A program made the translations under genes and the position numbers. Of a stretch of DNA of 64,000 nt, positions 1-7,002 are shown piece after piece (position 1 is the stretch's first letter; every line of letters starts with the position of its first letter). The notes beneath the pieces are model-generated. The model made no database searches. It was not told the DNA's origin and saw only the letters and a program-made list of their open reading frames with translations. This stretch comes from Candidatus Woesearchaeota archaeon (lineage in GTDB: Archaea; Nanobdellota; Nanobdellia; Woesearchaeales; JACJVV01). The DNA lies in assembly GCA_020637495.1 (NCBI GenBank), contig JACJVV010000002.1, forward strand, positions 1-64,000, written 5' to 3'.

Positions 1-771
1 ATAATATATGAAGCAGATACTCCTTCAGGTCTTGCTTTTGATATAGTGCTTCTTTTTGCCATAATAGCAAGTGTCATAGCTGTAGTGCTTGAGAGTGTAC
101 CATCCTTTCAAGCAGCTCACGGCTCTTTATTCAGAGTAATAGAATGGACATTCACTATATTATTCACAATAGAATATGCTCTTAGGATATATTGCATAAA
201 GAAGCCTAAGAGTTACATCTTCAGTTTTTTTGGGATAATAGACTTCCTATCAATAATACCTACTTACTTAAGCTTGATGTTCGTAGGGGCCCAGATGTTC
301 CTTGTATTGAGGATATTAAGATTGCTCAGGGTATTTAGGATCCTGAAATTATCAAGGTATGTCGTGCAAGCAGATATATTATGGAAAGCTCTCAAGGAGA
401 GCAGGTATAAGATAATAGTATTCCTCTTCACTGTAGTATCGATTGCTTTAGTTATGGGTGCAATAATGTATATTGTTGAAGGGCCTCAGAATGGTTTTGA
501 GAGCATACCACATGGAATGTATTGGGCAATCGTCACCTTGACAACAGTTGGCTTTGGGGATATCGTGCCTCATACAATACTTGGCCAGTTTATAGCAGGG
601 TTTCTGATGATCCTTGGTTATGGTATAATTGCAGTCCCTACAGGAATTGTCTCTGTAGAGCTTGCAAAAGTCTCAGGTATATCAACAAGGAACTCATGTG
701 AGAATTGCGGAAAGGAAGGCCACGACTCTGATGCTAAGTTCTGCAAATACTGCGGAGAAAAGTTGGTATAA
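1..771 (+). CDS. Voltage-gated K+ channel, 5' end outside window
   Basis: The frame is open from base 1, so the start lies upstream; the GTG at 46 is internal. The protein is a six-helix voltage-gated potassium channel. The S4 voltage sensor has Arg/Lys every third residue (VLRILRLLRVFRILKLSR). The pore carries the selectivity filter TTVGFGDI (bases about 541-565), and a long inner helix follows. The C-terminus is a zinc-ribbon-like pair of CxxC motifs (CENC, CKYC, about 696-756), an add-on that could be a cytoplasmic metal-binding or assembly module. It ends 5 bp before the convergent mnmA. The family is certain; gating and the role of the ribbon are inferred. Confidence 0.93.
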   Translation: MIYEADTPSGLAFDIVLLFAIIASVIAVVLESVPSFQAAHGSLFRVIEWTFTILFTIEYALRIYCIKKPKSYIFSFFGIIDFLSIIPTYLSLMFVGAQMFLVLRILRLLRVFRILKLSRYVVQADILWKALKESRYKIIVFLFTVVSIALVMGAIMYIVEGPQNGFESIPHGMYWAIVTLTTVGFGDIVPHTILGQFIAGFLMILGYGIIAVPTGIVSVELAKVSGISTRNSCENCGKEGHDSDAKFCKYCGEKLV

Positions 772-776
772 ATATC

Positions 777-1838
777 TTATATTCTTCTCATTTCACCGCC
801 AGCAACAATCCTATCCTTATCATAGATAGCAATTATCTGACCGCTGGCAATCCCTTCAACACCCTTATCAAAATAATAGAACCAAGAATTCCCTTCTTTC
901 ATTAGTCTACCATCATGTAACTCTCCAAGATGCCTTATCCTTGCAGTGGTTTTCTTAGGGACCTTATCATATTCACATAATTTGATTATCTTGATCTTTT
1001 TCACCAAAAGGGACCCATCTCCTTTTGGCGCTACTATAAGATTGTTCTTGACTTTATCAGCGACCATCAGCTTTGTTCCACTGTATCTTTTCCTTCCAAG
1101 TTTATTGAGTTCTACATCATTCCCTAGACGCTGTCCTATCGTAAAGAAGCAAGAGCCATTATGTTTTCCGACTATGTCTCTTTCATTATCTATTATATCC
1201 CCTTCTTTATCATCGATCCTGCTATGCAAGAAATCTTTCATGTCAATCTTTCCAAGATAACAGATACCTCTTGAGCTTCTCTTGTCCCAGTTCTCAAATC
1301 CGAGCTCTTTTGCTTTCTTCCTTATCTCATCCTTAGTCAATTCACCTAGTGGGAAAAGACAATCTTTCAATAAACTATTCTTTAATCCAACTAAGAAATA
1401 GCTTTGATCCTTACTCTCATCCTTCCCCCTTTTCATCACGAAGTTCTTGCCTTTCTTCTCAAGTCTTGCATAATGTCCAGTTGCAATATAATCTGCACCT
1501 AATTCTTTTTTCAATTTCTGTAATAGAGGGAATTTACCAACGTTATTGCATAATGTATCAGGATTTGGTGTCAAGTTCTGGGCATAATCCTTGAACATCT
1601 TTGAGATCACTTTTTTTTCATAACCTTCTGCAGTATCCTTGACTATAAGCCTAATGCCAAGCTTCTTGCATAACCCTCTCAATATTTTCTCATCATTATC
1701 CCAGTCAATTGTTGAAGGCCAATTTCCTTTAGAACAGTTCATGTACATTCCAACTACTTCATGACCTTGATCAAGAAGCAATTTTGCAGCTACTGTGCTG
1801 TCTACGCCACCTGACATTGCGAGTATTACTTTTGACAT
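777..1838 (-). CDS. mnmA: tRNA-specific 2-thiouridylase MnmA
   Basis: 353 aa, the normal MnmA length. It activates U34 of Lys/Glu/Gln tRNAs with ATP and inserts sulfur to make 2-thiouridine. Visible features are the PP-loop SGGVDS (residues 9-14), the catalytic Cys97 in TPNPDTLCNN, the second catalytic Cys193 in GICYLG, and the C-terminal beta-barrel region. A TATA-like run lies about 25 bp upstream (1848-1862), giving a leaderless start. MnmA is the bacterial/organellar enzyme, while most archaea use NcsA/Tuc1-type proteins, so acquisition from bacteria is plausible. The sulfur donor relay (TusA-E) is not in the window. Confidence 0.95.
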   Translation of the reverse strand: MSKVILAMSGGVDSTVAAKLLLDQGHEVVGMYMNCSKGNWPSTIDWDNDEKILRGLCKKLGIRLIVKDTAEGYEKKVISKMFKDYAQNLTPNPDTLCNNVGKFPLLQKLKKELGADYIATGHYARLEKKGKNFVMKRGKDESKDQSYFLVGLKNSLLKDCLFPLGELTKDEIRKKAKELGFENWDKRSSRGICYLGKIDMKDFLHSRIDDKEGDIIDNERDIVGKHNGSCFFTIGQRLGNDVELNKLGRKRYSGTKLMVADKVKNNLIVAPKGDGSLLVKKIKIIKLCEYDKVPKKTTARIRHLGELHDGRLMKEGNSWFYYFDKGVEGIASGQIIAIYDKDRIVAGGEMRRI

Positions 1839-1890
1839 GATTTATAATTATTTATTATATGTTATAAAGATTTTGGAATTGATAATAGAA

Positions 1891-2847
1891 TCAAACCAGG
1901 AAATTCTGCAAAATATTGAATAGGTATCCTGTAAGTATGATTGCAATTGTTGTAATACCGAAGAATATCATTATAAGCTTAAGTTTCATAGCCCTTCTAA
2001 GAATTATCGCCTCTGGCAAGCTCAATGCTGCAGTCGCCATCATGAAAGATAATGCAGTCCCTATTGGAACACCTTTTTGGAATAGGACCAACGCTATCGG
2101 CACTATTGCAGCACAGCTTCCGTACATAGGAACTCCTAAGATCACAGCAATAGGTACAGCAAATGCTCCCCCTGTGTCAATTATAGAATGGACTAATTCC
2201 TCCGGGACATAATTATGTATTATTGCACCTATCCCTACACCGATGATTACCCACATCCATATCTTCTTCACTATTAATATTGCTTCCTCAAGACCAAAGC
2301 TTAATCTTTCCTTGAAAAACTTGTATGCTTTCTCTTTTTTCTTATCTGGTGATATCATGTCTTTAGTGAGATGTTTTTCAAGTTTCATATTCCCGAGAAT
2401 GATGCCTGCAATTGTTCCTACCAATATTCCGCTTATCACATAGGCAAGCGTTATCTTCCATCCGAAGAAGCCTAGCATCAGTATGACCAGGTATTCATTT
2501 ACCAATGGAGAGGTTATTAGAAATGAGAATGTCACACCTAATGGCACGCCAGCCTCAAGGAAGCTCAAGAACAGGGGTATTGATGAGCATGAACAGAATG
2601 GAGTCAATGCTCCTATTGAAGATGCAATGAGATTGCTTACACCTTTGCCTTTGTGTGCAAGCAATCTTTTAATCCTTTCCTGTGAAAAATATGTCCTGAA
2701 GAATCCGATGATAGCTATCATCACAAATAATAGTAGGATTATCTTTACAGAATCATAAATGAAGAAATTAAATGATTGTGCAAGCCTTGATCCTTGATCC
2801 ATCCCAAGAAAGGTATACACAATCCAATCAACAATCACTTGCAGCAT
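1891..2847 (-). CDS. Permease of the YraQ/ArsP (DUF318) family
   Basis: 318 aa with about eight to ten hydrophobic helices in two homologous halves. The family signature TPFCSCSSIPLFLSFLEAG has Cys85 and Cys87, which in ArsP-type permeases help bind trivalent organoarsenicals. The second half carries the matching GVPMYGSCAAIVPIALVL motif. The gene is third in an operon with an ArsR-type repressor and a small Cys peptide; its start overlaps the peptide's end by 13 bp, so translation is probably coupled. Metal or metalloid export is inferred from the family and the ArsR neighbour. The actual ligand (organoarsenical, other metal or a thiol compound) cannot be told from sequence. Confidence 0.85.
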   Translation of the reverse strand: MLQVIVDWIVYTFLGMDQGSRLAQSFNFFIYDSVKIILLLFVMIAIIGFFRTYFSQERIKRLLAHKGKGVSNLIASSIGALTPFCSCSSIPLFLSFLEAGVPLGVTFSFLITSPLVNEYLVILMLGFFGWKITLAYVISGILVGTIAGIILGNMKLEKHLTKDMISPDKKKEKAYKFFKERLSFGLEEAILIVKKIWMWVIIGVGIGAIIHNYVPEELVHSIIDTGGAFAVPIAVILGVPMYGSCAAIVPIALVLFQKGVPIGTALSFMMATAALSLPEAIILRRAMKLKLIMIFFGITTIAIILTGYLFNILQNFLV

Positions 2848-2951
2848 CCGTCATCTCCACAACAACATTTTTTCTCTTTGGATTTCTTTTCGAGTTTCTT
2901 ATCTAGATCATCCATAAGTTTGCTAAAAAAGCCTTTTTTCTTCTCTGCCAT
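2835..2951 (-). CDS. 38-residue lysine/cysteine microprotein
   Basis: This short reading frame begins with MAEKKKGFFSKLMDDL and ends with KCCCGDDGCCK before a TGA stop. It starts 1 bp after the arsR stop, with the Shine-Dalgarno GGAGG inside the last codons of arsR, and it overlaps the permease start by 13 bp. The body is a charged amphipathic helix; the tail holds five cysteines in CCCGDDGCC, a plausible soft-metal or metalloid ligand set. Its place between sensor and permease suggests a metallochaperone that hands the ligand to the pump. This is inference; no characterised family was recognised. Coding is supported by the ribosome-binding site and the tight overlaps. Confidence 0.72.
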   Translation of the reverse strand: MAEKKKGFFSKLMDDLDKKLEKKSKEKKCCCGDDGCCK

Positions 2952-2952
2952 A

Positions 2953-3216
2953 TTAATCCTCCAAGAATTCTCTGATTCTTCCTTTATTTTTGATACAGCA
3001 CATCAAGAATTTATTCTCCTTGCAGGTATCTATTATTCCTACATCTTTTAAGATTTGGATATGTCTGAATATTACAGACTGGTCTTTTTTCAATAGCTTG
3101 CTCAGTTCGCAGATGCAAAGACATTCCTCTTTATCTATTAAGTGCTTTATGATGCTTAATCTGATAGTTTCTGACAACGCCTTGTAGAATCTTGATTTTT
3201 TCTCTAGATTATTCAT
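2953..3216 (-). CDS. ArsR/SmtB-family metal-responsive repressor
   Basis: 87 aa from the ATG at 3216 (MNNLEKKSRFYKAL). A longer frame to 3240 would read through the operator and is unlikely. It has the winged-helix layout of ArsR proteins; the alpha-3 site ECLCICEL has two cysteines one residue apart, as in ArsR/CadC sensors (ELCVCDL), and the recognition helix is QSVIFRHIQILKDVGI. A further Cys pair (MCC) lies near the C-terminus. It is first gene of the operon with the Cys peptide and the permease, and should repress it until thiophilic ligand binds. The overlapping operator and TATA box are listed separately. Confidence 0.9.
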   Translation of the reverse strand: MNNLEKKSRFYKALSETIRLSIIKHLIDKEECLCICELSKLLKKDQSVIFRHIQILKDVGIIDTCKENKFLMCCIKNKGRIREFLED

Positions 3217-3220
3217 TTGT

Positions 3221-3236
3221 ATATTTGTGCAAATAT
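3221..3236 (-). promoter_or_regulatory. Candidate ArsR operator
   Basis: An inverted repeat with 7-bp arms, ATATTTG and CAAATAT, separated by 2 bp. It lies between the TATA box and the arsR start codon, where bound repressor would block initiation. Its layout resembles known ArsR-family operators. Assignment is inferred from position and symmetry. Confidence 0.7.
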
Positions 3237-3240
3237 GCAA

Positions 3241-3250
3241 GTATATAAAC
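3241..3250 (-). promoter_or_regulatory. TATA box of the arsR operon
   Basis: The minus strand reads GTTTATATAC. Its centre is about 29 bp before the ATG at 3216, which gives an essentially leaderless transcript and supports that start over the upstream in-frame codon. Confidence 0.6.
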
Positions 3251-3278
3251 TTTACGTGAGAAATAGGTAGATTATATG

Positions 3279-3472
3279 ATGAGCCTGTGCAGCACAGAAC
3301 ATAGTTCTTACTGCGAGCCTCAGTTCGATATATGATCTGAGTTTTACAATTTATTTTTATAGAATAAAAACTGAGCCTGCGCAGAATATGAACTTATTAC
3401 ATGCGTTCATTCAGCGCGTCTCAGTTCGATACAATATATGAGTTTTACAATTGGCTTTTTTAGAATTAAAAA
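3279..3472. repeat. Two degenerate tandem units derived from the tRNA 3' end and flank
   Basis: Two units (about 3279-3370 and 3371-3472) begin with GAGCCTG(T/C)GCAG, the complement of the tRNA 3' acceptor/T-arm end. Both continue through similar inner hairpins (GAAC/GTTC arms), then CTCAGTTCGAT, then TGAGTTTTACAATT and an A/T-rich end. The same flank would follow the true tRNA at 3474, so the 3' half plus flank appears three times at 92-102 bp spacing. Each unit folds into a long imperfect hairpin (CTGAG/CTCAG, GCGC/GCGC, TGAAC/GTTCA in the second). No coding frame is seen. Confidence 0.75.
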
Positions 3473-3473
3473 C

Positions 3474-3564
3474 TGAGCCTGCGCAGAATTGAACTGCGGC
3501 CTCCTCGATTTTGAAAGCAAGAAGCTGACGTCAACGAGGTGTTCTACCGTTAGACTACAGGCTC
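3474..3564 (-). tRNA. tRNA-Val(GAC) with a 20-nt intron at 37/38
   Basis: The minus strand folds as a full cloverleaf. The acceptor GAGCCTG/CAGGCTC is a perfect 7 bp with discriminator A. The D-arm is GTCT-AACGGTA-GAAC (one C-A mismatch), the anticodon stem CCTCG/CGAGG, and the T-arm CGCAG-TTCAATT-CTGCG. The anticodon loop is 27 nt long. Removing bases 3509-3528 leaves the loop TTGACGT with anticodon GAC, which reads valine codons GUC/GUU. The intron forms a canonical bulge-helix-bulge: helix TTGA/TCAA of 4 bp, 3-nt bulges CGT and AAT, each cut after the second base, placing the junction between 37 and 38. A TATA-like run at 3578-3586 precedes it. Confidence 0.88.
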
Positions 3565-3577
3565 ATTTATAATTTTC

Positions 3578-3586
3578 ATATATTAT
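3578..3586 (-). promoter_or_regulatory. TATA-like element of the tRNA gene
   Basis: The minus strand reads ATAATATAT, ending 14 bp before the mature 5' end of the tRNA. A short 5' leader would be removed by RNase P. Supported only by position and composition. Confidence 0.4.
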
Positions 3587-3590
3587 CTCG

Positions 3591-3615
3591 CTGGACTAAT
3601 TTATTATGTCCAGCT
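3591..3615. other. Perfect 7-bp stem-loop upstream of the tRNA
   Basis: GCTGGAC and GTCCAGC arms surround an AT-rich loop that can pair further. It sits between the tRNA promoter and the 5' tRNA fragment. It may end a transcript that begins at the fragment; this is inferred only from placement. Confidence 0.45.
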
Positions 3616-3648
3616 TGCATGCATTTCCCCAGGGTTTGGCAAAGGCTG

Positions 3649-3673
3649 TGTTCTACCGTTAGACTACAGGCTC
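3649..3673 (-). repeat. 25-bp copy of the tRNA-Val 5' half
   Basis: These 25 bases are identical to the tRNA 5' end from the acceptor strand through the D-arm (complement of tgttctaccgttagactaca plus ggctc). Identity stops before the anticodon stem, and the following sequence cannot complete a cloverleaf. It is a pseudo-tRNA fragment or duplication scar, not a split-tRNA half of the known type, which would extend to the anticodon loop. Confidence 0.8.
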
Positions 3674-3680
3674 GTGTAAT

Positions 3681-3716
3681 GAGCCTATGCTGAAAAACCT
3701 CTTTAACACACAGGCT
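3681..3716. repeat. Acceptor-stem-like minihairpin
   Basis: The arms GAGCCT and AGGCTC pair perfectly around a 24-nt stretch, with a further TG/CA inside after one mismatch. The arm repeats the acceptor strand of the adjacent tRNA, so this is a third acceptor-derived hairpin in the cluster. Function unknown. Confidence 0.55.
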
Positions 3717-3733
3717 CAACAATTCAGATGTTA

Positions 3734-3946
3734 CTATTTTTTCTTCCTTGATTGAACCTTGATGCTTTCATTAGGTTCATATCTTGGCCTGAATCTTAGA
3801 AACTTGTCTATGAAGTTCTCGTTGTCCATCTTATGCTCGTTGACATCTGGCGGTTGGATAGCCATAGCTTCCTTAGCCCTGCCATCTACATTGGTTGGAT
3901 ACTGCTTCTTTACCTTTGTTTTTTTGGCTTTTTTCTTATTACCCAT
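3734..3946 (-). CDS. Small basic hypothetical protein
   Basis: 70 aa, beginning MGNKKKAKKTKVKKQYP and ending VQSRKKK, so both ends are strongly lysine-rich and could bind nucleic acid. A Shine-Dalgarno-like TTGGAG lies just before the ATG. The middle (NENFIDKFLRFRPRYEP) could form a short helix. It sits alone between the tRNA cluster and copA. No family was recognised. Coding is supported by the ribosome-binding site and the highly biased composition, but the gene is short. Confidence 0.6.
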   Translation of the reverse strand: MGNKKKAKKTKVKKQYPTNVDGRAKEAMAIQPPDVNEHKMDNENFIDKFLRFRPRYEPNESIKVQSRKKK

Positions 3947-4022
3947 ATCTCCAAGAAGTCCATATCTATTTATAAATGTTATTCACGTTTAATATCAAAT
4001 AAAGTCATGGAAAAGACTTTTT

Positions 4023-6224
4023 TTAAAGCTTTTTCAGCTGAAGAAGCAAGGAATTACTGACAACGCTAACGCTGCTAAGCGCCATCGCTCCGCCTGCAAT
4101 CATAGGATTTAGAAGCCAACCTGTCCAAGGATATAATAGTCCAGCAGCGATAGGGATTCCTAGTGAATTGTAGAACAAAGCCCAGAACATGTTCTGTCTT
4201 ATCTTTGCCATTGTAATCCTGCTGAGCTTTACAGCTTTTGCAACATCAAGGAGATCATCCTTCATGAGCACTATCTCTCCTGTCTCCATTGCTACATCTG
4301 TACCTGAGCCCATGGCTATCCCAATCTCTGCCTGTGCAAGTGCAGGAGCATCATTTATTCCATCGCCTACCATAGCTACAACTCCCCGTTTCTGTAACTT
4401 CTTCACATACATGGCCTTATCTTCAGGGAGCACCTCTGCAAAATAGCTGTATATCCCAACTTTATGAGCGATTGCCTTTGCAGTCCTCTCATTGTCTCCT
4501 GTTATCATGTATACCTTTATGCCCATCTTCTGCAGTATATGTATTGCTTTCTTTGAGCTTTCCTTGACTGTATCAGCGACTGCAATTATGCCTATGAGCT
4601 TGCTTCCTTCACTGAGCATCATGGTTGTCTTTCCTTCACTCTCTAGCATCTGGATTTTCTCTGTATATCCACTCATGTCAACTTTCTTCTCTTTCATTAG
4701 TTTCATGTTTCCAAGATGGTATATTCTCTTGCCGATCTTTCCGCTGACTCCATGCCCTGTTATGGCTTTGAAGTCAGAGACTTTCTGCAAGCTTATTTTC
4801 TTGTCTTTTCCACATTTGACTATAGCTTCAGCCAATGGATGTTCGCTGCCTTTCTCAAGGCTTATCATAGCATCAAGTGCGCCTTTTTTCAGTTCAATCA
4901 CATCAGTGACTTCCGGTTTTCCTTTGGTGATTGTCCCAGTCTTGTCAAGTATTATGCTCTTTATCTTATGTGCACTCTCTAGTGCCTCACCACCTTTTAT
5001 CAGGATGCCATTCTTCGCTCCTTTTCCAGTACCGACCATGATTGCTGTTGGCGTTGCAAGACCTAATGCGCAAGGACATGCTATCACAAGCACAGATACT
5101 GCAGCGATCAATGCAAACCTGAATTCAGCACCTACACCGAATAGCCAAATCAAGAACGTAGCCGATGCGATTACAAGGACTCCTGGAACAAAATATGCAG
5201 CCACTGCATCAGCAAACCTTTGTATTGGCGCCTTGCTACCCTGTGCATCCTGGATTAATCTTATTATCTGAGCGAGTGTTGTATTTGCACCTACTTTAGT
5301 TGCTTTGAAGATGAAGCTTCCATTCTTGTTCATGGTAGCTCCAATCACAGAATCACCTTTCTTCTTCTCAACAGGTATGCTTTCACCAGTCACCATGCTC
5401 TCATCTATAGCGCTATAACCTTCAATTATTATGCCATCGACAGGGACTTTCTCGCCCGGTCTGACCATGACTTGGTCACCTTCCAGTACTTCATCGACAT
5501 TTATCATAAGCTCCTTTCCATCTCTGATAACCGTTGCTTTCTTTGGTTTTAGCCCTATCAATTTCTTTATAGCATCGCTTGTCTTGCCTTTTGCTTTCGC
5601 TTCGAGGACTCTTCCAAGCATCACGATTGTTATTAGGACTGCACTTGCTTCAAAGTAGACATGCCCTTCTCCTGAGAATATCGCATAGACACTATAGAAG
5701 TATGCAGCGCTTGTTCCTAGCACTATCAATGTATCCATATTAGCGCTCCATCCTTTCAATGATGCCAAAGCGCTTCTGTACATAGGCAATGCAACATAGA
5801 ACTGGACAGGTGTGGCAAGCAGCCACATTATTATTTCTTGATAAGGTAAAGAGGGGAATGCTATCATGCCTGGAAGCATAGGCATCCCCATGAAGAACAT
5901 TCCAAGGATGAAGACAGGGATTGCAAAGATCATGCTCAAGAACAGGTCATATTTCAGATTCTTGTATTCAACCATCTGCTTTCTTGATTCCTTATTGAAA
6001 TCATATCCCTCTTTTGCGATGGCGGCATCAAAACCTTTCTTCCTGATTGTCTCTATTATAACGTCAACTCCTAATGAATTCTCATCGAAGGCTACTGTCG
6101 CCTTGTTTGTTGCTATGTTGACATTCGCTTTCTGGACCCCTTCAAGCTTGTTCAATGCTTTGTTGATCACAGCTGCACAGCTTGCACAATGCATCCCTTT
6201 TACGTCTAGATTTATATTTGCCAT
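4023..6224 (-). CDS. copA: Copper-exporting P1B-type ATPase
   Basis: 733 aa, full length with a single N-terminal HMA domain. Visible in order: the metal site GMHCASC (Cys13, Cys16), eight transmembrane helices, the transmembrane copper motif CPC (383-385), the phosphorylation loop DKTGT (Asp427), the nucleotide-site SEHPLA (His462-Pro463), and the hinge GDGINDAP. The C-terminal membrane pair ends with NSLGIPIAAG and MALSSVSVVSNSL, the YN and MxxSS copper-site signatures of the Cu+ subgroup (P1B-1). It exports Cu+ (or Ag+) from the cytoplasm using ATP. A TATA box at about 6246-6255 and a long palindrome lie just upstream, so it probably forms its own regulated unit beside the cupredoxin operon. 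Confidence 0.97.
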   Translation of the reverse strand: MANINLDVKGMHCASCAAVINKALNKLEGVQKANVNIATNKATVAFDENSLGVDVIIETIRKKGFDAAIAKEGYDFNKESRKQMVEYKNLKYDLFLSMIFAIPVFILGMFFMGMPMLPGMIAFPSLPYQEIIMWLLATPVQFYVALPMYRSALASLKGWSANMDTLIVLGTSAAYFYSVYAIFSGEGHVYFEASAVLITIVMLGRVLEAKAKGKTSDAIKKLIGLKPKKATVIRDGKELMINVDEVLEGDQVMVRPGEKVPVDGIIIEGYSAIDESMVTGESIPVEKKKGDSVIGATMNKNGSFIFKATKVGANTTLAQIIRLIQDAQGSKAPIQRFADAVAAYFVPGVLVIASATFLIWLFGVGAEFRFALIAAVSVLVIACPCALGLATPTAIMVGTGKGAKNGILIKGGEALESAHKIKSIILDKTGTITKGKPEVTDVIELKKGALDAMISLEKGSEHPLAEAIVKCGKDKKISLQKVSDFKAITGHGVSGKIGKRIYHLGNMKLMKEKKVDMSGYTEKIQMLESEGKTTMMLSEGSKLIGIIAVADTVKESSKKAIHILQKMGIKVYMITGDNERTAKAIAHKVGIYSYFAEVLPEDKAMYVKKLQKRGVVAMVGDGINDAPALAQAEIGIAMGSGTDVAMETGEIVLMKDDLLDVAKAVKLSRITMAKIRQNMFWALFYNSLGIPIAAGLLYPWTGWLLNPMIAGGAMALSSVSVVSNSLLLQLKKL

Positions 6225-6245
6225 TTTTTCGTAGCTTTTTTGTAG

Positions 6246-6255
6246 ATTTTAAAAC
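6246..6255 (-). promoter_or_regulatory. TATA box of copA
   Basis: The minus strand reads GTTTTAAAATC around these bases, about 25-30 bp before the ATG at 6224, fitting a leaderless start. Confidence 0.5.
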
Positions 6256-6290
6256 GGCAAGCTTGAAAATAATTATTTTCAATGTTTGCC
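6256..6290. promoter_or_regulatory. Long palindrome upstream of copA, candidate copper operator
   Basis: The core 6263-6282 is a perfect 20-bp palindrome (TTGAAAATAA and its mirror), flanked by outer arms GGCAA (6256-6260) and TTGCC (6286-6290). It directly abuts the upstream side of the copA TATA box, overlapping the BRE position. A dimeric regulator bound here could block or recruit TFB. The regulator is not identified. Confidence 0.65.
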
Positions 6291-6339
6291 ACTTTACTAT
6301 CTTTCTACTAATACCTGATTGCTTTTAATGTTTATGAAA

Positions 6340-6495
6340 CTATTTCCCTTTTTTCTTTGTATCCATCTGCCTTACGAACCATAAGATTGCAAGAATCAGC
6401 ACAACTGTGAACAATATGCTGTTTATGCTATTGAGCCATCCAAAATTTCCACCCATGATTCCGTATCCGACACATCCTTCATATGCCATTCTCAT
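6340..6495 (-). CDS. 51-residue single-pass membrane protein
   Basis: The frame starts MRMAYEGCVGYGIMGGNFGW, has one hydrophobic helix (SILFTVVLILAILWFV) and ends in a basic tail (RQMDTKKKGK). Its ATG overlaps the TGA of the cupredoxin gene in an ATGA junction, with GGAGG a few bases upstream, so it is translated with that gene. The short outer part holds a cysteine and two methionines that could bind copper. The layout resembles small helper membrane peptides found beside copper genes. The exact role is unknown; membership in the copper operon is well supported. Confidence 0.72.
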   Translation of the reverse strand: MRMAYEGCVGYGIMGGNFGWLNSINSILFTVVLILAILWFVRQMDTKKKGK

Positions 6496-6998
6496 GCACC
6501 TCCACAACCGCATCCACCATTAGCATCAGCACCACATGTGCCTGCAGCAGCAACAGGAGCAGCTTCTACATAATCTGCCTTCTCACCTGAAGAATCAACA
6601 ACCTCAAATGTTCCACGTCCCATGTTCATGCTGCATGCAATGTTCAATGTTCCTGCTTGAGTAGGTGTGAATTCAATTATGTTATCTCCTTCTTTGACAT
6701 ACTTGGCAACACCGAATGCCGGTATCCTTATGTCTCTCATGCATCCATATACGCTGTCAAGGTCTACTGTCATCCTTACAGGAACATCCTTCACAAGCTG
6801 TGAAGGGTACAGCTGGTATTCATAATTCTCAAATTTCAATGTGACTTCCTGATAATCGCCGTTTGCTTTCTTGACAGCATTCCCTGTAGCTGTAACATCT
6901 TTGATGTTCAGCATGCCTACTGCTCCGAATATCAACAGTATTAATACTGTTAGTCCAATCATCAATGTCTTCTTGTTGATCTGAATGTTTTCGCTCAT
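6492..6998 (-). CDS. Membrane-anchored cupredoxin-domain protein
   Basis: 168 aa: one N-terminal membrane anchor (about residues 11-30), then a beta-sandwich of about 90 residues with the cupredoxin-type end ACSMNMGRGTFEV. Candidate copper ligands are Cys122 with Met124 and Met126; Cys86-Met87 in YGCMRDIRIP fits the other loop typical of this plastocyanin-like family. A Cys/Gly-rich tail (CGADANGGCGCGG) adds more soft-metal ligands. It probably binds copper outside the cell and acts with the HMA proteins upstream and CopA downstream. It lies 4 bp after the 306-aa membrane protein. Redox function is not established; storage or chaperone use is equally likely. Confidence 0.82.
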   Translation of the reverse strand: MSENIQINKKTLMIGLTVLILLIFGAVGMLNIKDVTATGNAVKKANGDYQEVTLKFENYEYQLYPSQLVKDVPVRMTVDLDSVYGCMRDIRIPAFGVAKYVKEGDNIIEFTPTQAGTLNIACSMNMGRGTFEVVDSSGEKADYVEAAPVAAAGTCGADANGGCGCGGA

Positions 6999-7002
6999 CT
7001 TG

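Noticed and set aside
946..1260. Open frame opposite mnmA
   Set aside because: It is the reverse shadow of a strongly conserved enzyme gene and has no promoter or ribosome-binding site.
3481..3564. tRNA-Glu(TTC) reading of the same locus
   Set aside because: A CTTTCAA loop is present but would lack a paired anticodon stem; the GAC reading has a canonical bulge-helix-bulge.
3649..3673. Split-tRNA 5' half as in Nanoarchaeum
   Set aside because: The copy ends before the anticodon stem and no matching 3' half with joining sequence was found.
3279..3720. CRISPR array
   Set aside because: Repeats are related to tRNA ends, only three, unequal in length and diverged; no spacer pattern or cas genes.
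4492..5271. 259-codon open frame opposite copA
   Set aside because: Lies fully within copA on the other strand; low-complexity Ser/Ile-rich text with no domain.
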